A stretch of 39,609 nt of DNA from a bacterium (lineage in GTDB: Bacteria; Cyanobacteriota; Vampirovibrionia; Gastranaerophilales; Gastranaerophilaceae), in assembly GCA_017505585.1 (NCBI GenBank), contig JAFVOZ010000054.1, positions 1-39,609 of the forward strand. The letters are read 5' to 3'. A program made the position numbers and the translations under genes. Shown in pieces: positions 1-7,509 of this stretch (positions within the stretch are counted from its first letter, which is position 1; every line of letters starts with the position of its first letter). The notes under the pieces were generated by a model. It was not told where the DNA came from. It searched no databases and saw nothing but the letters and a program-made list of their open reading frames with translations.

Positions 1-187
1 ACCGTACCCCAAACGTAGCCCGCAGGTCAAACAATGCCTAACATAACCCCTACCCCAAAAGCATTATTTCTGATGTTTTTGTTTAGCTTGTTTCAAATAA
101 TGCCGAAAAAACCAGTATCGACATTAATTAGTCACCACTATTAGATAACCGTATCAAGTACTTCCAAAACCACTAATAGTGTATTAA
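1..187. other. Non-coding leader region before the flagellin gene
   Basis: No reading frame here looks like a protein. The first 60 bases are unusually C-rich on the plus strand compared with the rest of the window. A GCCGAAAA element at 102-109 resembles the -10 of a sigma-28 (flagellar) promoter, GCCGATAA, but no good TAAA-type -35 sits at the right distance, so it is only a weak candidate. The right end holds an inverted repeat, listed separately. Confidence 0.4.
136..181 (+). promoter_or_regulatory. Inverted repeat / possible hairpin just upstream of the flagellin start
   Basis: CACTATTAG at 136-144 is exactly complementary to CTAATAGTG at 173-181, giving a 9-bp stem with a 28-nt loop. 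The stem ends 6 nt before the flagellin ATG at 188. The gene has no recognisable Shine-Dalgarno sequence, so the hairpin covers the place where ribosome loading would be controlled. A translational control role, or an operator, is inference. Confidence 0.4.
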
Positions 188-2548
188 ATGACAATTAAGG
201 TTCATTCGGAAAACTTAATACTCATAAATAACCTGACAAAAACAAGTGACAGGCTGGCAACGGCTATGGGGAGATTATCAACAGGTTATAGAATAAATTC
301 AGCTTCAGACGGTGCTGCGGAATTAATGTTATCCAAAGGTTTAGAAAAACAAATTTCAGGTCTTAGTGTTTGCAATGATAATGCAAATATGGCAAAGAGT
401 TTATTAACTGTTGCAGACGGTTCATTATCTGAAATAACATCAATGGCTCAAAGAATAAGAGATATAGCACTATCATCTGCAAACGGAATATATAGTGAAG
501 ATGAAAGAAGAGCATATCAAACAGAAGTTGATGCACTTGTGAGTGAAATAAAAAGACAAACAGATGAAGCTAGGTATAATGATTATAAATTATTCAACAA
601 TGCAAAATCGCCTACAATTAAAACAGGTGCAGGAACAACAGGAAGCACGGGTGCGCATAGTGTTAAGAAAATATCACAAGCCCAAGCCGAAGCTCAAGGC
701 TATACTTGTGTCACTACTGCTCAAGAATTAAAAGATGCTCTTGTTGCAGGAGATTCTTCTTGCAAAGTTATGCTTATGGCAGATATTAACCTTGATGATC
801 TGGGTCTTGATGCAACAGGTTCTAACTGGAGCGCTGTTGGAGATGCTACAACAAGATTCCAAGGAACACTTGATGGCAATGGGTATACAATTCATAATCT
901 TAAGATTAATGCAACAAGTGATTATCAGGGGCTAATTGGTGATGCCGCTACAAGTAGCACAATAAAAAACTTAAAAATTAATAATGCGAACATTGAAAAC
1001 ACAGGAACTTATACAGGAATACTTACGGGTGCGAATTCAGGAACAATTGAAAATTGTTCAATTACAAATTCAGATATCAAAAGCGAAGGCGAAAGAACAG
1101 GAGGACTTGTTGGGCAAAACTTAGGCAAAGTAGATAGTTGCAAAATCGAAGCAAATGTCAAAGGGAAAGCAAACACCGGTGGCCTCGTTGGAATTAATTC
1201 CAATCTGATAATATCTTGTATTGTCACAGGAAGTGTTGTTGGAAGTGAAACTAACACAGGCGGCTTTGTAGGACAAAACAACACATCAGGTAGTTACAAC
1301 GGCAAAATTGAAAATTGTTACTCAAGAGCCGATGTCACAGGAACAACTATAACAGGCGGGTTTGTAGGCGAAAGCAAAGGAAATAGTACAATTATTTCTT
1401 CATACGCAACAGGAAATATTACGGGAAGCAATGATTATACAGGTGGTTTCGCAGGTTTCATACGCAACAGAGGCTCAATTACATCTTGTTATGCAAAAGG
1501 AGATGCCAGGGGCAACGGAGATGGCGTCGGTGGTTTTATTGGTAGAATAGAAAATTTAGGCACCATCAATTCTTGTTACGCTAAAGGGAACGTATCAGGA
1601 AACGGAGAAAGTACTGGTGGTTTTGTGGGTACAAGTGCAGAAGATAGCACAATACTTAAATCGTACTCAACAGGAAATGTCACAAACAATGGAATATATA
1701 CTGGTGGTTTTGTAGGATTAGCCTACAATAACACTTCCATTACCTCTTGTTATTCGACAGGGGATACTGAGAGCAGCGGAAATTACACAGGCGGATTTGC
1801 TGGAAGAATTTATTTAAATTCGTCATCCGTTGTTTCTTGCTATTCGACAGGAAGTGCAGTAGGTAAAAATTACACGGGTGGCTTTGCTGGTAGCATAGAG
1901 CAAGGCTTGATAAGCAATTCGTATTCTACAGGAAATGCAACTGGAACAACTGGTTCAACAGGTGATTTCTTGGGGCAGGCTTCCACACAAGCTATCCTTG
2001 ATAATTATAGTTTTGATGGCGCTTTAAGCAACGGCATAGGGACTGGTACAAATAATGCAATTGGTGCAGATGATACAGCAGGTAAAAATACAGATTGGTT
2101 TAAAGAGAAAAATAATTTAATAAATATTCTCGGAGATGGCTGGGATTATTCAAATAGTGACTTAACTTTCCAAGTGGGAACAAATGCAGGTTTAAATCAC
2201 ACATTAAGCATTGACTTAAACTTTGGTGTTGATGATTTTGAAATTGATGTAATGTCACAAGATTCAGCAAGAGATAGCTTAAGCGCAATTGATGAATTAA
2301 TTGAATATGTAACTCAAATGCAAGGTAAAATTGGAAGTGCAACAAATGTTATGGATTCAGTTCTTGGAAATAACACTCAAACACAAATCAATTTGGTTGA
2401 TAGTAATGCAAGATTAATTGATGCAGACATTGCAAGAGAAAGTGCTGAAGTTGTTAAAACACAGATAAGACAAAATATGACAGCATCACTTCTTGCCCAA
2501 ACTGGCACAAACATGAGCCAGATTGTGCTTGCGTTATATGGACTTTGA
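188..2548 (+). CDS. fliC: Flagellin with a large GLUG-repeat beta-helix insertion
   Basis: Filament protein of the flagellum, exported through the flagellar type III system. Residues 1-138 are a typical flagellin N-terminal D0/D1 region (RLSTGYRINSASDGAA, then ADGSLSEI and RDIALSSANG). Residues from about 690 to 786 are the matching C-terminal D1/D0 region (ARLIDADIARESAE, QTGTNMSQIVLALYGL). Between them, where flagellins carry the exposed D2/D3 domain, lies a WSAVG...FQGTLDGNGYTI segment and then about 12-13 repeats of the form TGGFVG...ITSCYSTGNVTG (roughly residues 246-615), the GLUG motif known from IgA-protease-like and adhesin proteins. Eight repeats carry Cys at the same place, which is unusual because most flagellins have none. 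At 786 residues it is well above the usual 270-500. No SD precedes the ATG, but the start gives the normal flagellin N-terminus. No other flagellar gene is in the window. Confidence 0.9.
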   Translation: MTIKVHSENLILINNLTKTSDRLATAMGRLSTGYRINSASDGAAELMLSKGLEKQISGLSVCNDNANMAKSLLTVADGSLSEITSMAQRIRDIALSSANGIYSEDERRAYQTEVDALVSEIKRQTDEARYNDYKLFNNAKSPTIKTGAGTTGSTGAHSVKKISQAQAEAQGYTCVTTAQELKDALVAGDSSCKVMLMADINLDDLGLDATGSNWSAVGDATTRFQGTLDGNGYTIHNLKINATSDYQGLIGDAATSSTIKNLKINNANIENTGTYTGILTGANSGTIENCSITNSDIKSEGERTGGLVGQNLGKVDSCKIEANVKGKANTGGLVGINSNLIISCIVTGSVVGSETNTGGFVGQNNTSGSYNGKIENCYSRADVTGTTITGGFVGESKGNSTIISSYATGNITGSNDYTGGFAGFIRNRGSITSCYAKGDARGNGDGVGGFIGRIENLGTINSCYAKGNVSGNGESTGGFVGTSAEDSTILKSYSTGNVTNNGIYTGGFVGLAYNNTSITSCYSTGDTESSGNYTGGFAGRIYLNSSSVVSCYSTGSAVGKNYTGGFAGSIEQGLISNSYSTGNATGTTGSTGDFLGQASTQAILDNYSFDGALSNGIGTGTNNAIGADDTAGKNTDWFKEKNNLINILGDGWDYSNSDLTFQVGTNAGLNHTLSIDLNFGVDDFEIDVMSQDSARDSLSAIDELIEYVTQMQGKIGSATNVMDSVLGNNTQTQINLVDSNARLIDADIARESAEVVKTQIRQNMTASLLAQTGTNMSQIVLALYGL

Positions 2549-2556
2549 TAAATAAT

Positions 2557-2733
2557 TTACCTCGCCCTAAAAAACCTTTGATTTGTTCCGCCTTTTCCGA
2601 TTCTTAGACTCACTCTTTTTAAACATTTAGGGCAAAAGCCAACATAGTGCGTGCCTGCTGCATTTTTATACACTCTTGTGTAAACATTGCAACACTCAAA
2701 TAAAATACCTAAATATTTTCTTTTCTCAACCAT
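2557..2733 (-). CDS. Small zinc-ribbon protein (58 aa)
   Basis: This frame encodes 58 residues from ATG at 2733 to TAA at 2557. It has two cysteine pairs: CC at 14-15, and CPKC at 34-37 inside VGFCPKCLKRVSLRIGKGG, followed by a basic aromatic tail (GGTNQRFFRAR). This looks like a small treble-clef or zinc-ribbon protein. The middle resembles short uncharacterised proteins I recall from planctomycetes and cyanobacteria (pattern AGT.Y.G.CP.C...V...IG.GGT.QRFF), but I could not search for it. It starts 3 nt after the stop of the prepilin peptidase gene, so it is probably translated by coupling as the last gene of that operon. It converges on the flagellin gene with 8 nt between stops. Function unknown; nucleic-acid or protein binding is possible. 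Confidence 0.7.
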   Translation of the reverse strand: MVEKRKYLGILFECCNVYTRVYKNAAGTHYVGFCPKCLKRVSLRIGKGGTNQRFFRAR

Positions 2734-2736
2734 TGC

Positions 2737-3735
2737 TTACCCAAATATTCCAGAGACTATTTGTTGCCAATCTAAAAACACAGAAACCATTGAAGCAAGA
2801 GCAAGAATTGGCCCAAGCGGCAACATTGAAGCTTCAATTTGTTCTTGATTTTTCAATGAGGTTAAAATATTCCATAAAGCATACGCAACACCGATTAATA
2901 TTACACCTAGCAAAATGTATAATAAAATCGGATTAGTTTCTTTTAAATCAGAATACGCCAACACACATAACACGACGCAAGCCAAAATTGCACCTACAAG
3001 AGAATAAAAAAGCTTATAATTTTTCGCTTTAAAATATTTAGTAAGCAAAACAGGCACATAATATAAAATTGCGACAACAGCTGTTAAAGCAATAAACAGC
3101 AACATTGTATACAAGAATTTTTCAGCACCGAAGAAGGCACCCATTGCCATTGCAATTATCGTATCTCCTTCGCCAAAAAATCTGTGTTTGATGAAAAGAT
3201 AACCCGCATTTGCAAAAACTTCAAAAATTACAAATGCTATGAATATCCCTAAAATCGTGTCATAAGGACTGCAATTAAAATAAAAAATATTGTACAAAAC
3301 ACCAAGCCCAAGCAAAATATAGCCATGGCTTTCCAAAATAACCTGTTCTTTTATGTCTTCAATTGAAAGTAAAATGAAAAACGTGAAAATCAACATGAGC
3401 AATACGGTTTTCAAATTAAGCCCGTAAGCCCAATATATCAGCAAATATGAAGCCCCTGTAACAAGCTCTGCAAGCGGATATTGCCAAGATATCGGCGCAG
3501 CGCAAAACTGGCATTTACCTCTTTGAAATATAAAAGATAAAAGAGGAATATTGTTATACCAACGAAGTTGCTCATTACACTTAGGACACTTTGAACGACT
3601 CATCACAAAATCTTCGCCTGCCAAACTGCGAAGCGCAACAACATTTATAAAACTACCCATACACAGCCCGATAATAAAAACATAAAAAGCCGTGAACCAA
3701 TAAAATAAATCCGCAGAAGTAATATTTTCAAACAT
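2737..3735 (-). CDS. pilD: Prepilin peptidase (type IV leader peptidase, A24 family)
   Basis: Integral membrane aspartyl protease that removes leader peptides from type IV pilins and pseudopilins and usually methylates the new N-terminus. The N-terminal GSFINVV motif (residues 27-33) is followed by the cytoplasmic zinc-binding domain with C50-x2-C53 and C75-x2-C78. The two catalytic aspartates fit Asp127 (SIEDIKEQ) and Asp191 (FFGEGDTI, the GxGD motif). Several hydrophobic segments follow, and at 332 residues it is somewhat longer than most family members because of extra C-terminal membrane helices. It starts 1 nt after the sigF stop, so the two are probably co-translated. With comEC in the same window it suggests a type IV pilus or DNA-uptake pilus; no pilin gene is visible here. 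Confidence 0.9.
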   Translation of the reverse strand: MFENITSADLFYWFTAFYVFIIGLCMGSFINVVALRSLAGEDFVMSRSKCPKCNEQLRWYNNIPLLSFIFQRGKCQFCAAPISWQYPLAELVTGASYLLIYWAYGLNLKTVLLMLIFTFFILLSIEDIKEQVILESHGYILLGLGVLYNIFYFNCSPYDTILGIFIAFVIFEVFANAGYLFIKHRFFGEGDTIIAMAMGAFFGAEKFLYTMLLFIALTAVVAILYYVPVLLTKYFKAKNYKLFYSLVGAILACVVLCVLAYSDLKETNPILLYILLGVILIGVAYALWNILTSLKNQEQIEASMLPLGPILALASMVSVFLDWQQIVSGIFG

Positions 3736-3736
3736 A

Positions 3737-4537
3737 TTATGACTCTTTTTCCGTTATATAATCAAACATTTTTTTAAGGGCTTTTTTAACAGTCCTTGAA
3801 ACTTGCATTTTAGACATTTTAAGCTCTCTTGAAATTTCAGCTTGTGATAGTCCTTCAAAGAAATTAAGATTAATTATTTGCGATTCAAGAGGTGTCAAAA
3901 CTTTAAACGCTTCCTTCAGCATAATTCTATTCAAGAAATTATCAAAAGCTTCTTCATAATCTTCAACAGGAATTTTTTCTTCAAGAGAAATGGGAATGTC
4001 GCTATCATCACTCATTATGCTGTCTGAAGAAATAGGCGTTGTTCTGCGCTCGACTGTTCTTGCTTCTTGCACTTGCATTGGTGTAAGATTCATCTCGGCC
4101 GCAATTTCTTCTTCGGTTGGCGGATTTCCGAGTTTTTCCGTTAAATCTTTAATAAAAGAATTAACTCTGTATGAAAGTTCATAAACTTCTCTTGGGACAC
4201 GAACAAGCTTTGCTTTATCTCTTAAATAATGTCTAATTTCGCCAACAATAAAATATGTTGCATAAGTTTTAAAACTTGCACCGTATTCAGGACGATAATT
4301 GTTTATTGCTTTCATAAGCCCGATTGAGCCCACTTGCATAATGTCTTCCACAGGGTCATTCGACCTTCTTGCAAGCGAATAAGCAATTTGTTTTGTAAGA
4401 GGCATATAAGCAAGCACAATTAAATCTTTGATTTTACTTTTTGTTTTGGTTGTTTCTTCTGTCGGAATATTCCAAAGTTCACTAAACCATTTCGAAGTAT
4501 CAGGAAGATTAAAATTTATAATTTCGTTCAGGCCCAA
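3737..4537 (-). CDS. sigF: Alternative sigma factor, SigF/SigB type (group 3)
   Basis: RNA polymerase sigma factor lacking region 1. Region 2 is clear (DIMQVGSIGLMKAINNY and FKTYATYFIVGEIRHYLRD), followed by region 3 (VPREVYELSYRVN...LGNPPTEEEIAAEMNL) and region 4 with a helix-turn-helix (LTPLESQIINLNFFEGLSQAEISREL.MSKMQVSR). These are hallmarks of the SigB/SigF/SigG class; in cyanobacteria SigF controls pilin genes and phototactic motility. The start is TTG at 4537, preceded by a good AGAGGTG ribosome site that overlaps the stop region of the upstream phosphorylase gene. The prepilin peptidase follows directly, fitting a role in pilus or surface-structure expression. No anti-sigma factor or anti-anti-sigma factor is adjacent. 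Confidence 0.88.
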   Translation of the reverse strand: MGLNEIINFNLPDTSKWFSELWNIPTEETTKTKSKIKDLIVLAYMPLTKQIAYSLARRSNDPVEDIMQVGSIGLMKAINNYRPEYGASFKTYATYFIVGEIRHYLRDKAKLVRVPREVYELSYRVNSFIKDLTEKLGNPPTEEEIAAEMNLTPMQVQEARTVERRTTPISSDSIMSDDSDIPISLEEKIPVEDYEEAFDNFLNRIMLKEAFKVLTPLESQIINLNFFEGLSQAEISRELKMSKMQVSRTVKKALKKMFDYITEKES

Positions 4538-4546
4538 TTTACACCT

Positions 4547-5347
4547 CTATATTCTCTCTATAATCTTTTTCACTATTGAAGTGAATTTTACACCGGCTAA
4601 TCTTCCTGCTTCAACCACTTCTTCATGAGATAATTTTACATCTGAAATACCTGCTGCAAGGTTTGTCACAAGACTTATTGCCAAAACATTAAGCCCCATA
4701 TAATTCGCAACAATTGCATCTGGAACCGTGCTCATGCCAACTAAATCAGCACCCCAAATTTTGAACATTTGGATTTCTGTCGGTGTTTCGTAGCTTGGCC
4801 CTGTTGTTGCAAGGTAAACACCTTCTTTTAAAACCACATCTTCGCTTTTTGCAACCTCAAGCGCAAGTTCGCGCAACTTTTTAGAATAAACTTCCGACAT
4901 ATCGGGAAATCTCGGACCAAGTTCGTCATCATTTTTCCCGATTAAAGGATTTGTACCAAGGAAATTGATATGATCTTTTATTAAAACCAAATCCCCTGAT
5001 TTATATGTTGAATTAATGCCGCCTGCAGCATTTGATAAAATTACATTTTTAACACCCAACTTAGCAAGAACTTTAAGCGGAAAAGTGGTTTCTTTAAGCG
5101 TGTGACCTTCATAAAAATGCAACCTGCCTTGCATTACGGCAAGCTTTTTCCCATGTAATTCGCAAAAAAACAATTTTGACTTGTGGCCCACAACAGAAGA
5201 TGTTTTGAAATTAGGAATATCTTTATAATCAACTGAAATTCCTTCTAAACCTTCCGCAAATCCGCCAAGACCCGAACCCAAGACAACTAAAATTTCAGGG
5301 GCAAAATCACCTAAAATATCTTTCAAATATTTAATACTTTCTTGCAT
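4547..5347 (-). CDS. punA: Purine-nucleoside phosphorylase
   Basis: Cleaves purine (deoxy)nucleosides with phosphate to free base and (deoxy)ribose-1-phosphate in purine salvage. The 266-residue protein has the trimeric PNP signatures: GSGLGG at 24-29, GRLHFYEG at 74-81, SNAAGG at 105-110, GPSYETP at 183-189 and VGMSTVPD at 203-210. Length is normal for the low-molecular-mass class. An AAGGG ribosome site precedes the ATG. It is the second gene of the rpoZ-led operon, with 15 nt to rpoZ upstream and 9 nt to sigF downstream. MTAP-type specificity cannot be excluded from motifs alone, but the sequence looks like inosine/guanosine PNP. Confidence 0.92.
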   Translation of the reverse strand: MQESIKYLKDILGDFAPEILVVLGSGLGGFAEGLEGISVDYKDIPNFKTSSVVGHKSKLFFCELHGKKLAVMQGRLHFYEGHTLKETTFPLKVLAKLGVKNVILSNAAGGINSTYKSGDLVLIKDHINFLGTNPLIGKNDDELGPRFPDMSEVYSKKLRELALEVAKSEDVVLKEGVYLATTGPSYETPTEIQMFKIWGADLVGMSTVPDAIVANYMGLNVLAISLVTNLAAGISDVKLSHEEVVEAGRLAGVKFTSIVKKIIERI

Positions 5348-5362
5348 TAAATAGCCCTTATA

Positions 5363-5608
5363 TTAGCCAACAAGACCTGAATCATCAGATTCAGAAGCTT
5401 TCACCATAATTGCATGTTGCACAGGTTTTTCTTTTTTAATTGCTGGGTCAAAAGATTGGTCAAAATCATAACCAAAATCATCTTTAGATTTTTTTACTTG
5501 AGATTCATCAACAAGTCTTTTTGCAAGCTCGATTAATTCATATACTAATTGATATCTGTTTTCGCAATTATCGTTTAAATCCCAAGCTGTTTTAGTTATT
5601 TGACTCAT
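5363..5608 (-). CDS. rpoZ: RNA polymerase omega subunit (cyanobacterial-like)
   Basis: Small RNA polymerase subunit that helps fold and assemble beta prime. The 81-residue product has the core pattern ENRYQLVYELIELAKRL (residues 16-32), followed by an acidic linker with DDFGYDF and a KPVQHAIMVKASE block, which parallels cyanobacterial omega (NRY...A.RAKRRRYEDF...KPV.RAI.EMSDE). The N-terminal part is short and divergent, so this call is less certain than its neighbours. It has a good ribosome site (AGGAG, 9 nt before the ATG) and a strong promoter at 5638-5666, making it the lead gene of the operon rpoZ - punA - sigF - pilD - zinc ribbon. Confidence 0.65.
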   Translation of the reverse strand: MSQITKTAWDLNDNCENRYQLVYELIELAKRLVDESQVKKSKDDFGYDFDQSFDPAIKKEKPVQHAIMVKASESDDSGLVG

Positions 5609-5637
5609 GTTATGCTCCTAAAGTTATTCTTATAAAT

Positions 5638-5666
5638 ATCATACTATGCTAATTGAATTTTCGCAA
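5638..5666 (-). promoter_or_regulatory. Sigma-70-type promoter for the rpoZ-punA-sigF-pilD operon
   Basis: On the minus strand, TTGCGA (5661-5666) is followed after 17 nt by TATGAT (5638-5643). Transcription would begin near 5631, leaving a short leader containing the AGGAG ribosome site of rpoZ. Confidence 0.6.
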
Positions 5667-5685
5667 ATGAAAATTAAAAACAAAT

Positions 5686-6444
5686 CTAGTTTTCAGCCGT
5701 GTTTTTCTTCGCCAATTGCCAAAGTTCGTCCCACTCTGAAAGCGTGAGTTCAGTGAGTTCCTTTATGGCATTTTTTTCCATATCGCGAAATCTTTTATCA
5801 AACTTTGTATTCGAGCGAATAAGAGCTTGCTCAGGGTCAATTTTATTCCACCTTGCAACATTTACCAAAGCAAACAAAATATCTCCGAATTCTTCTTCTT
5901 TGTCTTCAAAATTTTTAGCGTTTTTAAATTCTTTAATTTCGCTTTCAAGACATGACCAAACATCATCTTCACATGCCCATTCGAATCCTGCTTTCACAGC
6001 TTTTTTAGATAATTTTGCAGCTGTCATAAGTGCTGATTGAGATTTTGAAATACCATCCAAAACACTTTTTCTGTGCGTTTTTTCTTGTTTTTTAATCTCT
6101 TCCCAATTCTCTAAAATTTCATCCACTGAATGAACTTCAACCCCGCTAAATACATGCGGATGTCTGCGAATTAATTTTTCGTTTATCTCACCTGCAACAT
6201 CTTCAATGTTAAATTCACCTTCATCTTCTGCAATTTGCGCATGGAGGACAACTTGCAAGAGAACATCCCCAAGTTCTTCTTTTAAATGTTTCACATCTCC
6301 TGAATTTATGGCATCTACCGCCTCATACGCTTCTTCCAGCATATTTTGCCTTATTGTTTTATGAGTTTGCGCCTTATCCCAATCACAGCCATTTGGCGAG
6401 CGCAAAATTTTAATAGTTTCAACCAATTTTTCTAAATTTGACAT
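5686..6444 (-). CDS. mazG: Nucleoside triphosphate pyrophosphohydrolase MazG
   Basis: Hydrolyses (d)NTPs to NMP and pyrophosphate, clearing damaged nucleotides and affecting ppGpp signalling. The start is ATG at 6444, giving MSNLEKLVETIKILRSPNGC and 252 residues, close to the usual 260. It has an AAAGGA ribosome site. The open frame runs 54 codons further upstream, but that would cross the start of the divergent gene. The first MazG domain shows CDWDKAQTH, EEAYE and KEELGDVLLQ; the second, C-terminal domain shows KKAVKAGFEW and KEEEFGDILFALVN. Both carry the EExx(E/D) metal-binding style residues. It is divergent from the activase gene at 6492 with a 47-nt spacer. Confidence 0.95.
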   Translation of the reverse strand: MSNLEKLVETIKILRSPNGCDWDKAQTHKTIRQNMLEEAYEAVDAINSGDVKHLKEELGDVLLQVVLHAQIAEDEGEFNIEDVAGEINEKLIRRHPHVFSGVEVHSVDEILENWEEIKKQEKTHRKSVLDGISKSQSALMTAAKLSKKAVKAGFEWACEDDVWSCLESEIKEFKNAKNFEDKEEEFGDILFALVNVARWNKIDPEQALIRSNTKFDKRFRDMEKNAIKELTELTLSEWDELWQLAKKNTAEN

Positions 6445-6479
6445 AAAATTTCCTTTTTGTATTTTAAAAATTTTTATAT

Positions 6480-6485
6480 TATTAT
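6480..6485 (+). promoter_or_regulatory. -10 element implying a leaderless activase mRNA
   Basis: TATTAT lies exactly 6 nt before the ATG at 6492, and no Shine-Dalgarno sequence is present in between or upstream. This is the same layout as at zupT, recF, the amino-acid-binding lipoprotein, the 27045 gene and the helicase gene. The surroundings are very AT-rich, so this example is the weakest of the set. Confidence 0.35.
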
Positions 6486-6491
6486 TAAACC

Positions 6492-7499
6492 ATGAAAGTT
6501 TTTTTAGGAATTGATGTTGGTTCAGTAACCACAAAATTAGCTCTCGTTGACGAGCACGGTAAATATGTAGACGGCTATATGCTAAGAACTGCTGGGCAAC
6601 CCACAAAAGCTGTTCAAAAAGGCTTAAGCGAACTTTATGCTAAAAAACAAGAGGATTGGGACGTAACCTCTGTCGGCACAACAGGTTCAGGCAGAAACCT
6701 TGCGGGAGCATTAGTCGGCGCAGATATTATTAAAAACGAAATCACGGCACACGCTGTTGCGGCTTCAACTTATGTACCTGAAGTTCAAACCATTCTTGAA
6801 ATTGGCGGGCAAGATTCGAAAATTATCATCTTAAGGGACGGTATCGTTACAGATTTTGCAATGAATACTGTTTGTGCAGCGGGAACAGGAAGTTTTCTTG
6901 ACCAACAAGCAGGAAGATTAAACGTTCCGATTCAAGATTTTGGCGCAATTGCGCTTCAATCCAAATCGCCTGCAAGAATTGCCGGACGTTGCGGGGTTTT
7001 TGCTGAATCAGACTTAATTCATAAACAACAATTGGGTTATAGTGTTGAAGATTTATTATACGGTCTTTGCCAAGCACTCGTTAGAAACTATCTTGCAAAC
7101 TTGGCTCTCGGAAAAGAACTTTTGCCGACCGTCACATTCCAAGGCGGCGTTGCAACAAACGTTGGTATGGTAAAAGCATTCGAAGAAGCTTTAGGCACAA
7201 AAATTGTAGTTCCTGAAAACCACCAAATGATGGGCGCAATTGGTGCAGCACTTCTTGCAATGGAGCAATATCAATTTGAAGGCAAAGAAACAAAATTCAA
7301 AGGTTGGCAAACAAAAGATATGAGCTTTAATTCAATTACTATGACTTGTAGCGGTTGCTCAAATAACTGCGAAGTAATTACAATTGTTGAAGGCGAATAC
7401 ACAGCACCAAGTGCCGCAGATGGCGGTAAAATTTCAGATATCAAAGGAAATATTATTGCTCGTTGGGGCGGAACTTGCGGAAAATGGGATATGGCTTAA
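6492..7499 (+). CDS. 2-hydroxyacyl-CoA dehydratase activase-like ATPase (BcrAD/BadFG family)
   Basis: ASKHA-fold ATPase of the HgdC/BadF family, which uses ATP to drive an electron from a [4Fe-4S] cluster into a dehydratase or reductase partner. It shows the nucleotide-binding GIDVGSVTTK at the N-terminus, EIGGQDSK, and the two cluster-cysteine motifs NTVCAAGTGSFLDQQ and GRCGVFAESD. Unlike the basic 260-residue activator it has about 60 extra C-terminal residues with a CSGCSNNC motif and a final RWGGTCGKWD, reminiscent of a second Fe-S site in long activase-related proteins. No dehydratase subunits (HgdA/HgdB) are nearby, so its partner is unknown. No SD precedes the ATG. Confidence 0.85.
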   Translation: MKVFLGIDVGSVTTKLALVDEHGKYVDGYMLRTAGQPTKAVQKGLSELYAKKQEDWDVTSVGTTGSGRNLAGALVGADIIKNEITAHAVAASTYVPEVQTILEIGGQDSKIIILRDGIVTDFAMNTVCAAGTGSFLDQQAGRLNVPIQDFGAIALQSKSPARIAGRCGVFAESDLIHKQQLGYSVEDLLYGLCQALVRNYLANLALGKELLPTVTFQGGVATNVGMVKAFEEALGTKIVVPENHQMMGAIGAALLAMEQYQFEGKETKFKGWQTKDMSFNSITMTCSGCSNNCEVITIVEGEYTAPSAADGGKISDIKGNIIARWGGTCGKWDMA

Positions 7500-7509
7500 T
7501 TAAAAAGCC

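Noticed and set aside
188-2548. GLUG repeats as a CRISPR or DNA-level tandem repeat
   Set aside because: The repetition is at protein level; the DNA repeats are diverged and have no spacers.
2564-2632. GCCCTAAA/TTTAGGGC inverted repeat as a flagellin terminator
   Set aside because: The arms lie inside the zinc-ribbon gene, the loop is over 50 nt and there is no T-run.
2676-2936. Plus-strand frame opposite pilD
   Set aside because: It is a shadow of pilD with no ribosome site or recognisable protein features.
5686-6606. mazG starting at 6606 with 54 extra codons
   Set aside because: The extension overlaps the divergent activase gene and its promoter; ATG 6444 has a good ribosome site and the family N-terminus.
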